This document shows, one piece after another, positions 14,959 to 23,482 of a DNA stretch of 64,000 bases. Source of the DNA: Paenibacillus_E sp042676385 (GTDB lineage: Bacteria > Bacillota > Bacilli > Paenibacillales > NBRC-103111). A program made the position numbers and the translations under genes. The DNA lies in NCBI RefSeq assembly GCF_042676385.1, contig NZ_JBHTHA010000085.1, positions 1 to 64,000 of the forward strand, in the 5' to 3' direction. A model generated the notes under the pieces. The model was not told where the DNA came from, made no database searches, and was given only the letters and a program-made list of their open reading frames with translations. Position 1 is the stretch's first letter. Each line of letters starts with the position of its first letter.

Positions 14959-16890
14959 TTATTTATTCTGCAAAATCATTTGCCATAAATCCGGCTGATC
15001 ATAGCCGAGTTTCCATGCCGCAACACCGGCAAGATCGTACTTTTTGGCCAGGTCCAGACGCGATTTCACGGTCGCCTCATTTTCCAGCCAGAATACATAT
15101 GTAAACCCGTTTTCTTGATATTCCACACGGTACTGTTCAAACGTTTTGTCCCAGGTTTGGGTCGTTTTTTTCGATGCGATCAAGGCTGGAATATCTTTGA
15201 GCAGAACGGTCCGGTTTCCTTGCAGGTTACCGCTCGCATCAAGCTTCCATTCCCTTACATAATAAGGGATGCCGAGAATGATTTTATCCCGCGGTATGCC
15301 GTAGGAGAGAAACTCCTGCACGCCGCCGTCTGCCCAAGGAAGACCGGAAACGGAACCTGGCGAGGTGCTGCCTTTGTAAAACTGATCGTAAGCCATAATG
15401 ACAATGTAATCGACTAAACCACCAAGCTTTTCATGGTCGAATGCGGTAAGATGGTTCCATTTGACGCTCCCGCGTTGAAGGTCTAAGGAAATCTTTAAAT
15501 TCTTCTCTTGTGCGTAAGTCGCCAGCTTCGCCATGAAAGCCGTGAACGCATTGCGGTCTGAGCCAGAAAGGTTTTCAAAATCGACATTAATGCCAGGAAC
15601 GCCCAGTTGAACGGCACGGTTCACCAGAGCTTGAACGAATTTATCTTGAGCGCCGGAATTCGACAGGAACTGTGTCGTCAAACTGGCATTAAATTGATTG
15701 CTCACCAGCGGATAGACGGTACAACCCTGCTTTTGCAGCCAGGCAACGGTGTCCGGATTGGAGCTGTCTTTGAGCGTGCCATCTGCATCCGCCAATTCAA
15801 AATAACTTGGAGAATCGACATCCAGCCCGATCGTGCCGTTCACTTGCGCTTTGATCGTATCCGCTCCAGATACCCCGTTCCAGCCCCAAACTTGCAGCTT
15901 CTTGAAATTATCCCAAAGCGTTCGATGCTCCAGTGTTTGAATGGATGCATTGCTGTACTGCACACTGTAGTTCAAAGCGTCCGGAATCGATTGAAATTCG
16001 CCGATCAACGCACTATTTTGATACACCTGATAGGAGGCATAATTGTTCCATATTTTACGGCCATCCATAAAAATGGAGCTATGTCCCCAAAGCTTAGCAT
16101 AATCGGCGGCATCATCCAGTGAGACGAAATCTTGTAAAAAGGCGTCGTTCTGATATACCTTATAAGGTTTATTATTGCTGTAAACGGTGGTTTTACTGTT
16201 TTTATTGACGATTGTCGAGCCGTTCCATTTCAGCGCTTCGTTCACGGCATCTTCCAAATAGGCGAATTCCCAGTTATCGGCGGAGAAAGTGCCTTGATAC
16301 ACCTTATAGGTAATCGCGCCGTCGCGCAGAGTTTTCTTGTCAGCGTCCGGGATATTGTCCCATACCCAATGATTGCTGTTTAGGTCGATGATATGGGCGC
16401 CGCCCCATTTTTTGGCTTCGGCAATCGCATCATTTAATGTCGTGAATTTCCATGAATCCAGCGTGATTTCATTTTGGTAAACCTGATAGCGCGGATAATT
16501 GTTCCAAACCCAGCCTGTTGACCCCAGATCGCGAACGCTCGCGTAGCTCCATTTTTTCGCTTCGGCAATCGCTTCATCCAAGGTAGCGAACTGCCATTCC
16601 GGCAGTGTTGTATCTAATTGAAACAATTGATAGCGGGGAAAATTGTTCCAAAGCCATTTACGTGAGCCGATTTCTTCAACATGGCTGTTGGTGAAACCTT
16701 TGGCATAAGACTCGGCTTGCTTATAATTGGCAAACTCCATGAGCACTTGATTATACTGATAGACTCTGTATTTCGTCGTTCTATCCGTTCCTGCATTTGT
16801 TACTCCTGCTGCGCTGGCTGCATCTACCGTGTAGGGTATCGCCATTGAGACTAATAGCGTGCTTGTCAGCATCCACTTCCCAATTTTCAT
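14959..16890 (-). CDS. Secreted GH18-family glycosidase with six N-terminal repeats
   Basis: About 643 residues. Signal peptide MKIGKWMLTSTLLVSMAIPY...DAASA. Residues ~40-335 consist of six related units of about 50 residues, each running from YQVYQ through a helix of the type TLDEAIAEAKKW to a W(V/L)WNN ending. From ~340 a GH18 barrel follows; GINVDFENL carries the catalytic Glu in the YaaH/SleL-like DxxFE form, and YIVIMAYDQF and GIPYYVREW are typical later strands. Likely acts on peptidoglycan or chitin-like polymer outside the cell, with the repeats as wall or spore-surface anchors (inference). A reverse promoter TTGACG-17-TAATAG lies at about 16946-16918. Confidence 0.85.
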   Translation of the reverse strand: MKIGKWMLTSTLLVSMAIPYTVDAASAAGVTNAGTDRTTKYRVYQYNQVLMEFANYKQAESYAKGFTNSHVEEIGSRKWLWNNFPRYQLFQLDTTLPEWQFATLDEAIAEAKKWSYASVRDLGSTGWVWNNYPRYQVYQNEITLDSWKFTTLNDAIAEAKKWGGAHIIDLNSNHWVWDNIPDADKKTLRDGAITYKVYQGTFSADNWEFAYLEDAVNEALKWNGSTIVNKNSKTTVYSNNKPYKVYQNDAFLQDFVSLDDAADYAKLWGHSSIFMDGRKIWNNYASYQVYQNSALIGEFQSIPDALNYSVQYSNASIQTLEHRTLWDNFKKLQVWGWNGVSGADTIKAQVNGTIGLDVDSPSYFELADADGTLKDSSNPDTVAWLQKQGCTVYPLVSNQFNASLTTQFLSNSGAQDKFVQALVNRAVQLGVPGINVDFENLSGSDRNAFTAFMAKLATYAQEKNLKISLDLQRGSVKWNHLTAFDHEKLGGLVDYIVIMAYDQFYKGSTSPGSVSGLPWADGGVQEFLSYGIPRDKIILGIPYYVREWKLDASGNLQGNRTVLLKDIPALIASKKTTQTWDKTFEQYRVEYQENGFTYVFWLENEATVKSRLDLAKKYDLAGVAAWKLGYDQPDLWQMILQNK

Positions 16891-17061
16891 GTATCACGCC
16901 TCTTTCTATTAAACTACTTAATTGGACGCGTCAATTGGTAGATTGGTTGCGATGGAAAATGATTGCATACACAGATGTTGAATGGCGTGACACATTTCGA
17001 GTAACATGGTAGAAAGGAAGTATGATGGTGATTTACATCAAGTGAGAGGAAAGAACGAATT

Positions 17062-17595
17062 ATGAAGCCATATCCGGAAGCGTATACGGACTATTTACTT
17101 TATTTTCATGCGGAGCGGGACTATTTTGAATGTCACGAAGTGATGGAGGCATTCTGGAAAGAGCATCCCGGCGATAAGCGAAGCAAATCTTATGTCGCCT
17201 TGATTCAAATCGCCGTCGGTTTATATCATGATCGGAGGGGCAATCGTGCCGGAGCTGTCAAAATGCTGCAAAGTGCAGCAAGAAATGCGGAGCCGGAACA
17301 TCTCGCCTCATTAGGACTGGATGCGGAGAAGCTTCAGCAGCTTCTTACCCATCGATGGGCCAGTATTCAGCAAGACAATCATGTCTATGAAGATCTGAAC
17401 TTGCCGATTGCAGATTCAGAATTGGAACAGTGGTGCGTGAACGAATGCAAGCGACGCGGATTGATTTGGCAAGAGCCGAGTCGGATGGACGATGATAATC
17501 TGATTCAAAAGCATACGCGTCGCGACCGTTCGGACGTGATTCTCGAAAGAGAGAGGCAACAGCAGATTCGTAAAAGAAAAGGTGGCGTCCAATGA
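17062..17595 (+). CDS. DUF309 protein
   Basis: About 177 residues. The DUF309 core YFECHEVMEAFWKEH (residues ~21-35) and ALIQIAVGLYHDRRGN (~49-64) with conserved His/Glu are present, followed by a basic C-terminal tail rich in Arg and Gln. The family is helical and of unknown function. Its stop overlaps the start of the response-regulator gene by four bases, so the three genes from here to 19767 form one translationally coupled operon. Confidence 0.85.
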   Translation: MKPYPEAYTDYLLYFHAERDYFECHEVMEAFWKEHPGDKRSKSYVALIQIAVGLYHDRRGNRAGAVKMLQSAARNAEPEHLASLGLDAEKLQQLLTHRWASIQQDNHVYEDLNLPIADSELEQWCVNECKRRGLIWQEPSRMDDDNLIQKHTRRDRSDVILERERQQQIRKRKGGVQ

Positions 17596-18323
17596 GCTCG
17601 GAAGGCAAAGTTCTAGTTGTTGATGATGAACCGAATATTGCAGAAGTCGTCAGATTGTATTTGGAGCATTCCGATTATGAAGCGATTCTGCTGCCGCGAG
17701 GTCAAGATGTGCTTCGAACCATCCAAAGCGAGAAGCCGCATTTGGTGCTGCTTGATATCATGCTGCCGGATACTTCCGGCTATGAGTTGTGTGAAAGCAT
17801 CCGGCGCATGGAACCGCCATTGGATCAAACTCCCATTATTTTCTTGACCGCCAAAGGGGAGTCGATCGATAAACTGAGAGGTTTTAATTTAGGCGTTGAC
17901 GACTATATCGTCAAGCCGTTTGACCCCAATGAGCTCATCGCCAGAGTGAAGGCTGTATTGCGTCGCAGTTTGCAGGCCCGGCCAGATATGCCCGGTATAT
18001 CGCAACTTCCGCCAGGCAAATGTCTTGAAGTCGGTAATCTGATTGTTGATATGGAACAGTATCGGGTTACCGTGGGGGACAAGCGGGTCGAGCTTACGCC
18101 GAAAGAAATCGAATTGCTGTACTTTCTATGCAGTCATCCGGGACGCGTATTTACCCGTGAAGATTTGCTGGGTTATGTATGGAATTTCGATTTTACCGGA
18201 GGCACCCGAACGGTAGATGCGCATGTGAAAAATTTGCGCAAAAAACTCGGACAGCACGATGCGTGGAACATCCAGACGCTATGGGGAATCGGCTATTCTT
18301 TTGAGGTAGTCCAGCATGTTTAA
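17592..18323 (+). CDS. OmpR-family response regulator
   Basis: About 243 residues. Receiver domain with DDEPN at 11-15, phosphoacceptor Asp55 in LVLLDIMLPD, and VKPFD near 110; linker; then a winged-helix DNA-binding domain with LTPKEIELLYFLCSHPGRVFTRE and RTVDAHVKNLRKKLG. It is phosphorylated by the kinase of the next gene, whose start overlaps its stop by eight bases. Target genes are unknown; similar to the PhoP/ResD class. Confidence 0.95.
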   Translation: MSSEGKVLVVDDEPNIAEVVRLYLEHSDYEAILLPRGQDVLRTIQSEKPHLVLLDIMLPDTSGYELCESIRRMEPPLDQTPIIFLTAKGESIDKLRGFNLGVDDYIVKPFDPNELIARVKAVLRRSLQARPDMPGISQLPPGKCLEVGNLIVDMEQYRVTVGDKRVELTPKEIELLYFLCSHPGRVFTREDLLGYVWNFDFTGGTRTVDAHVKNLRKKLGQHDAWNIQTLWGIGYSFEVVQHV

Positions 18324-19767
18324 GAAGTGGATGGTTCTGAAGTACCGGAGCCTTTATTTGAAAATATTTTTATCCTTTTTGGCCACTTGTGTGCTTTTTT
18401 TCGCCGGTTTGTTTGTATTCTGGAACTACTATTTCACCGATCTGTTTTACAAGGATAAAATCGAGCTGCTGAATAAACGTTTTGTGGAAGTAACGCGATT
18501 GTTGAATTCAGTTCAAGACGGCTCGATCTCAACGCGAGAACTTAAATATACGATTCGGATATTAGGCCGCAGCTTTAATGGACAAGTCTGGCTTGTCGAT
18601 GATAAAGGCAACATTATGAATGGCTCGACCGAGAGCGAAGGCAAAGCTTTGCCTAAGCCGATGGATGCGATATTTATCGATGGTCTGCACGGCCGTTCCG
18701 GTTACGCCATGGTTAATTTTGTGACTTCCGATCAAAGGACAGTTAATCTTTTTACCTACCACGCGCCTTACCAATTGAACGGGCAACCAATTGTAGTTAT
18801 TTTACATTTCCCGGCAGATGATATTAGCGAAGCGATTTCTGCCGTCCGTGTCAATCTTTTAGTACCTTTATTGTTCTCGCTGGTGGCGGTGGGTGTCATA
18901 CTGTTCATTATTTCCCGTAAGCTGGCAGGTCCGCTGCAGCAAATGAACCGGGCCGCGCTGGAACTCGCCGGGGGAGATTTTACGACTCGTGTACCAGTAA
19001 CGTCTCACGATGAAGTGGGCCAGCTGGCAGCCAGTTTCAACTTTATGGTGGAGCAGCTCGAAGAGTGGGAGGGAACGAGGCAGGAATTTCTGACGAATGT
19101 GTCCCATGAGCTTCGATCACCATTAACGACACTCCGTGGATTTATCGTCGCGATGAACGATAAAGTCATTCCCGCAGATAAGTATTCGCATTATCTGCGC
19201 ATTTGTGATCAAGAGGTGCAGAGGTTGCAAAGACTGGTCAGCGACCTATTAGATTTGGCGAGTATTCAAAATGGCATTGATGTATTTCGGATGAGACCAG
19301 TAGCACTTGATGAAAAGCTGGAAGAGACGTTAGATCTGTTGAAACCGCCGATTGCCGAGAAAAACATACATCTGCACGTTATTATGCCGCCTGAGGATCA
19401 GTCTGCGAGAGCGTATCTGGATCCTGACCGGTTCGCGCAAATTGTGCAAAATCTAATCTATAACGCTCTCAAGTTTACCCCTGAAGGCGGTACATTGACT
19501 GTTGCGCTTGAGGTGTCGGATGCTGAAATTGCCGTCTATGTGCGTGATACCGGAACAGGCATGACGGAGGTAGAGCTAGAGCGGATATGGGATCGGTTTT
19601 ATAAAGCCGATGAGGCCAGGAGTCCGCGATCCGACGGGATCACGGGCACTGGACTTGGGCTTACGATAGTCAAGCATTTGGTTAACGGGATGCAAGGCAA
19701 CGTGAAAGTTTGGAGTCGGCTGGGCGAAGGAACTGAATTCTGTGTTTCATTCCCAAGGGTGGAATGA
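18316..19767 (+). CDS. Sensor histidine kinase
   Basis: About 483 residues. Two membrane helices (~16-37 and ~175-197) enclose an extracellular sensor region of about 135 residues; HAMP (~198-250) with LAGPLQQMNRAA; HisKA with phosphoacceptor His in TNVSHELRSPLTTLRG (~263); catalytic domain with N box QNLIYNALKFTPEGG, DTGTGM and GTGLGLTIVKHL. Membrane partner of the adjacent response regulator. The signal is unknown. Confidence 0.95.
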   Translation: MFKKWMVLKYRSLYLKIFLSFLATCVLFFAGLFVFWNYYFTDLFYKDKIELLNKRFVEVTRLLNSVQDGSISTRELKYTIRILGRSFNGQVWLVDDKGNIMNGSTESEGKALPKPMDAIFIDGLHGRSGYAMVNFVTSDQRTVNLFTYHAPYQLNGQPIVVILHFPADDISEAISAVRVNLLVPLLFSLVAVGVILFIISRKLAGPLQQMNRAALELAGGDFTTRVPVTSHDEVGQLAASFNFMVEQLEEWEGTRQEFLTNVSHELRSPLTTLRGFIVAMNDKVIPADKYSHYLRICDQEVQRLQRLVSDLLDLASIQNGIDVFRMRPVALDEKLEETLDLLKPPIAEKNIHLHVIMPPEDQSARAYLDPDRFAQIVQNLIYNALKFTPEGGTLTVALEVSDAEIAVYVRDTGTGMTEVELERIWDRFYKADEARSPRSDGITGTGLGLTIVKHLVNGMQGNVKVWSRLGEGTEFCVSFPRVE

Positions 19768-19820
19768 AACGTTTACAATTTTTTTACAACTAAAGCAAAA
19801 AATATTCATGATTATCGCGT

Positions 19821-19850
19821 ATCCTGTTGCTATTGGACAGGATTTTTTTG
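19821..19850 (+). terminator. Rho-independent terminator
   Basis: Stem ATCCTGT/ACAGGAT then seven T, 54 bp after the histidine kinase; ends the DUF309/two-component operon. Confidence 0.8.
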
Positions 19851-20028
19851 TTGAACGGGGGTTCCCCCAAAAGTAATGTCTAAACTTATATCGAGGTAAT
19901 ACATCGAAGGATGACCGCATTTTAAGGAAAGTTTAGACGCCGATCGAGTTTTGGACTCGATGCGGACGGTGTATGCTTCAAAGGTTAAGGGTCACTATTT
20001 GGGGACCTTTTTTGGAGGTGTATGAAAG
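19851..20028 (+). promoter_or_regulatory. Promoter and structured leader of a lipoprotein gene
   Basis: TTGAAC (19851) and TAATGT (19874) flank a 17-bp spacer containing GGGGGTTCCCCC, a perfect short palindrome. Downstream are a 10-bp inverted repeat GTCTAAACTT (19878-19887) / AAGTTTAGAC (19929-19938), a stem ATCGAGT/ACTCGAT (19943-19961) and a terminator-like AAAGGT..GACCTTTTTT (19990-20012) directly before the SD. The order suggests an attenuator or cis-acting RNA. No known riboswitch class was recognised. Confidence 0.45.
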
Positions 20029-20613
20029 TTGGGACGTTTATGGATCCTGGTTTTGGCCGTGTGTATGATGGCCATGCTGTTGAGCGGATGCAGCCATGAC
20101 CTGACAACAAGCCCTCCCTCCGGAGACTCGTCGCCCCACCTTGAAGAGAGTGCGGAGTCGTCTGGGGATGTACAGAACAGCAAAGAGAGGCAGCTTGTAA
20201 TGTTGTTCTCGGGATTGCTTCGGATGGATCGGCAAGCGGGGCTGAGCCTCACCAAAAAACAGGCGGAGGCAATATTGCCGTTTGTGCGCAAAAGCAAAGA
20301 TGAGGGAAGCTTAAACGAGCCTGAGCCCAAACAGGTCATGGATGTGTTGTCGGCCGATCAGAGAAAGTTCTTGATGGATCAATCCAAGCAGATCAAGGAT
20401 CGCAACAAGCAGAGAAACATTCATCCGGAAGACATGACTTCAGAGGAACGGGAAAAGAAAATAGAAGCATTCAAGGAAAGAAGAAGTACGGATCATCCTG
20501 AAGCGGCGGCAAGTAACGTCCCGGCAGATGGAGGGAGTCCGGTTTCAGACGGGAAAGCATTGGGGAAAAGTATCGAGCAGCAGTTAATAGAATTGCTGGA
20601 ATCGAAACGTTAG
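20029..20613 (+). CDS. Lipoprotein of unknown function
   Basis: About 194 residues, TTG start at 20029 supported by SD GGAGGTG. Signal peptide with lipobox LSGC (Cys near 21), then a Ser/Pro-rich stretch. A helical middle, GLSLTKKQAEAILPFVRK followed by VLSADQRKFLMDQ, may be a small protein-protein interaction module, and the charged C terminus ends in QQLIELLESKR. Membrane-anchored, extracytoplasmic. Not part of the upstream operon because a terminator and leader lie between. Confidence 0.75.
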   Translation: MGRLWILVLAVCMMAMLLSGCSHDLTTSPPSGDSSPHLEESAESSGDVQNSKERQLVMLFSGLLRMDRQAGLSLTKKQAEAILPFVRKSKDEGSLNEPEPKQVMDVLSADQRKFLMDQSKQIKDRNKQRNIHPEDMTSEEREKKIEAFKERRSTDHPEAAASNVPADGGSPVSDGKALGKSIEQQLIELLESKR

Positions 20614-20657
20614 TCACCGAAACGATGATTCAAAGCGATTATGTTCAAAAAAAGGGA

Positions 20658-20703
20658 AAGTCCCTGCCGGGTTGTGTGCTGATGAGCAACCTGACAGGGA
20701 CTT
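20658..20703. terminator. Bidirectional terminator
   Basis: Stem AAGTCCCTG..GGTTG / CAACCTGACAGGGACTT between convergent lipoprotein and carbonic anhydrase genes. Confidence 0.8.
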
Positions 20704-20729
20704 ATTTGACTTCCATTTAGTTTTCTGAT

Positions 20730-21302
20730 TTACTTCAGCACTGCCTCATTCCCATCGGTAATCAGGTCGAGACGGCCTGTCTCCGGGTCCATAATGAGAC
20801 CGTGTACGGGCAGATTTTTCGGCAGCAGGGGATGGTTCCGGATAATGTTAACACTTTTTTCAATACCGTCCCTGACCTGCTCGAAACCGACCAGCCAGCG
20901 GGAAAGGTCGATGCCGGAATGTCCTAGCGTTTCAATAACATCATCGGAAATACCGCGACTTTTAGCTTTGGAAATGACGCTTTCCGAGTTTAAGCCTGTC
21001 ATCCCGCAGTCATAATGGCCAATGACGAACACTTCATCCGCACCCAGCTCATAGACGGCTACAATGATGCTTCGCATCACACTGCCGAACGGATGGGAGA
21101 CGATCGCACCGGCGTTTTTAATGATCTTGGAGTCACCGTTGTGCAAATTCATCGCTTTCGGCAGCAGTTCGACGAGTCTTGTATCCATGCAAGTAAGAAC
21201 AACCATCCGTTTATCCGGAAATTTGGTTGTCAGAAACTCTTTGTACTGTTTGGTTTCTACGAATTGCTTGTTGTGATCCAGTATATTAGTGATTAAAGAC
21301 AA
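20730..21302 (-). CDS. Beta-class carbonic anhydrase
   Basis: About 190 residues from TTG 21302 (SD GGAGGA); GTG at 21320 would add six residues. Zinc ligand/CxDxR motif LTCMDTRL and second ligand pair GHYDCGM, plus the NAGAIV loop, identify a beta-carbonic anhydrase, converting CO2 and water to bicarbonate in the cytoplasm. Resembles B. subtilis YtiB. Monocistronic. Confidence 0.9.
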   Translation of the reverse strand: MSLITNILDHNKQFVETKQYKEFLTTKFPDKRMVVLTCMDTRLVELLPKAMNLHNGDSKIIKNAGAIVSHPFGSVMRSIIVAVYELGADEVFVIGHYDCGMTGLNSESVISKAKSRGISDDVIETLGHSGIDLSRWLVGFEQVRDGIEKSVNIIRNHPLLPKNLPVHGLIMDPETGRLDLITDGNEAVLK

Positions 21303-21344
21303 GGTTGTTCCTCCGTTCACGTTGATTTGCGACTTTGAGCGTTA

Positions 21345-21668
21345 TTATCTTTTGTCTATCAGACTCATACTTGCATTATAAATCTGACTATTACTCTTCA
21401 GTATATAGGATTTATTATTTTCATGGAAGTCAATTTTCATGACATCCTCGAAATAGATTTCGTCTTTGGCTTTGTAAACCAGCTTGAACGGATCCGCTTC
21501 GGCACTTAATTCACCGTTTGAAGGGGCGTCAACGAGCCAAAGCGTCGGGACGCCATTGACGGAGCATCCGCATCCTTCCGTATCGAAAACAAGCTTGAGC
21601 AGCGCTTGTCCGTTCCCGATTGCAGGCGTCAGCCGCTGGACCGCTGCTTCTGTAAACGTTATTTTCAT
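21345..21668 (-). CDS. HesB/IscA-like iron-sulfur biogenesis-type protein
   Basis: About 107 residues from ATG 21668 (SD AGGAG). Beginning MKITFTEAAVQRL and with DTEGCGCSVNGVPTL it matches the HesB-like proteins of the YqkB group, which share the A-type carrier fold but have only a CGC-type pair here. Whether it binds an Fe-S cluster is unproven. Close to the carbonic anhydrase gene on the same strand. Confidence 0.8.
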   Translation of the reverse strand: MKITFTEAAVQRLTPAIGNGQALLKLVFDTEGCGCSVNGVPTLWLVDAPSNGELSAEADPFKLVYKAKDEIYFEDVMKIDFHENNKSYILKSNSQIYNASMSLIDKR

Positions 21669-21797
21669 AGATGTCAGCTCCTTAGGGTCTAAAGATTCAA
21701 TTTCTGCATTATATTGTAGCACACTTGCGCATAAATTTGATTCTGATCAGAGGACAAAGTATGATGAAATAAGAAACTTATGGAAGGAGATCTGTAA

Positions 21798-23324
21798 ATG
21801 AGTGTGAGTGTGCAAGAGAATCAAACAAAGTTAGATTCATTCAAAGCTTATGTACGCAAAATGAAGCAATATGAGGAAGCGATCGCCCTGATTTATTGGG
21901 ATATGCGCACCGGAGCTCCGAAAAAAGGGATCGAAACTCGTTCCGAAGTGGTAGGAGAGCTTTCTACAGAAGTGTTCCGTATGTCAACATCGGATGAGAT
22001 GGGCGCTTATCTGGACTATTTTATTCAACCTGAGCAGCTGAACCAACTGGATGCCATCTCCAGGAAGATGGTACAGGAGTGCAAGAAGGATTACGATCGC
22101 AGCAAGAAAATACCGGCAGAGAAATATCAGGCTTATGTCGTATTGACTTCACAAGCGGAATCGATGTGGGAAGAAGCCAAGCATAAATCCGATTGGGCCA
22201 TGTTCCAGCCTTACCTGGAGAAAATCGTAGCCACTACCAAAGAATTCATTGAGTTATGGGGCTATGAAGGCAATAAATACAACACGCTGCTCGATATGTA
22301 CGAACCGGGTATGACAGTCGATAAGCTCGATCAAGTATTTGGCGCACTTCGCGACAAAGTTGTCCCTCTTTTGCAGCGTATTCAAGATTCGGAAACTCGG
22401 CCGGATCGCTCCTTCTTGAAACAGCAGTTTGAAATCAGCAAGCAAAAGCAATTTTCTCTTTCTATTTTGAAACAAATGCAGTATGACTTTGAAGCGGGTC
22501 GTTTAGACGAAACCGTACATCCGTTTGCAACGACGTTGAATCCGGGCGATGTTCGCATCACAACAAACTATAAGCCAAATGACATCACATTTGCTTTATT
22601 CGGCACGATTCACGAAGGTGGTCATGCGCTGTATGAACAAAATATTTCCAAAGATTTAGTCGGCACTAATCTTTGCACAGGCACATCGATGGGCATTCAT
22701 GAATCACAATCCCGCTTCTGGGAAAATGTGATTGGACGCAGCCGAGAGTTCTGGAATCGCTATTATGGCGAGCTGCAAACGACATTTGCAGGTCAGTTGG
22801 ACAATGTGGATGTCGATACTTTCTACCGGGCGATCAACCACATTCATCCTTCCTTAATCCGGATTGAAGCGGATGAGCTTACTTATAACTTCCACATCAT
22901 GATTCGTTATGAGCTGGAAAAAGGCTTGATCAACGGCACGATTGAAGTAGCCGATCTGCCCAAAGCTTGGAACACCAAGTACGAAGAGTACTTGGGCATC
23001 GTTCCGACGAGCGATGGTGAAGGCGTGTTGCAGGACGTGCATTGGTCCGGCGGAGCGTTCGGTTATTTCCCGTCCTACTCACTGGGCAATATGTACGCTG
23101 CACAATTCACGAATACGCTTCGTAAAGAACTCCCGAACTTCGATAAGCTCATTGAAGAAGGCAATCTGGTGCCGATCAAAGAATGGCTTTCGGAAAAGAT
23201 TTACCAATACGGCAAATTGCTGACGCCTAATGAAATCGTCAAGCAAGTGACCGGCGAAGAGTTGAATCCGGACTACCTGGTTCAGTATTTGGAAGAAAAG
23301 TATAAAGCGGTTTACAATATTTAA
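21798..23324 (+). CDS. M32 metallocarboxypeptidase
   Basis: About 508 residues, full length for thermostable carboxypeptidase 1 family. Zinc site HEGGHALYEQ (HExxH, about residue 275) with Glu further on in MGIHESQSRFWE; RIEADELTYNFHIMIRYELE and the C-terminal DVHWSGGAFGYFPSY are conserved family blocks. Cytoplasmic peptidase removing C-terminal residues from peptides. SD GGAGA precedes ATG 21798; terminator at 23351 follows. Confidence 0.95.
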   Translation: MSVSVQENQTKLDSFKAYVRKMKQYEEAIALIYWDMRTGAPKKGIETRSEVVGELSTEVFRMSTSDEMGAYLDYFIQPEQLNQLDAISRKMVQECKKDYDRSKKIPAEKYQAYVVLTSQAESMWEEAKHKSDWAMFQPYLEKIVATTKEFIELWGYEGNKYNTLLDMYEPGMTVDKLDQVFGALRDKVVPLLQRIQDSETRPDRSFLKQQFEISKQKQFSLSILKQMQYDFEAGRLDETVHPFATTLNPGDVRITTNYKPNDITFALFGTIHEGGHALYEQNISKDLVGTNLCTGTSMGIHESQSRFWENVIGRSREFWNRYYGELQTTFAGQLDNVDVDTFYRAINHIHPSLIRIEADELTYNFHIMIRYELEKGLINGTIEVADLPKAWNTKYEEYLGIVPTSDGEGVLQDVHWSGGAFGYFPSYSLGNMYAAQFTNTLRKELPNFDKLIEEGNLVPIKEWLSEKIYQYGKLLTPNEIVKQVTGEELNPDYLVQYLEEKYKAVYNI

Positions 23325-23350
23325 TTCCGATCCGTTCCATAAACATATAG

Positions 23351-23398
23351 AACAGCACCCTTTGGCGGCAAAGTCGTCGCGGGGTGCTGTTTGTTTTT
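23351..23398 (+). terminator. Rho-independent terminator
   Basis: Stem AACAGCACCC/GGGTGCTGTT followed by TGTTTTTT after the carboxypeptidase. Confidence 0.85.
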
Positions 23399-23482
23399 TG
23401 CGGGCGTAACCGTATCCACGATTAACAGTCTTCTGGGCTCCTGCATAGGATACATCACTACTACTTTATGGGAGGGACGTCT

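Noticed and set aside
19857..19868. GGGGGTTCCCCC as a terminator
   Set aside because: It lacks a T run and lies exactly in a promoter spacer; reported as a possible operator instead.
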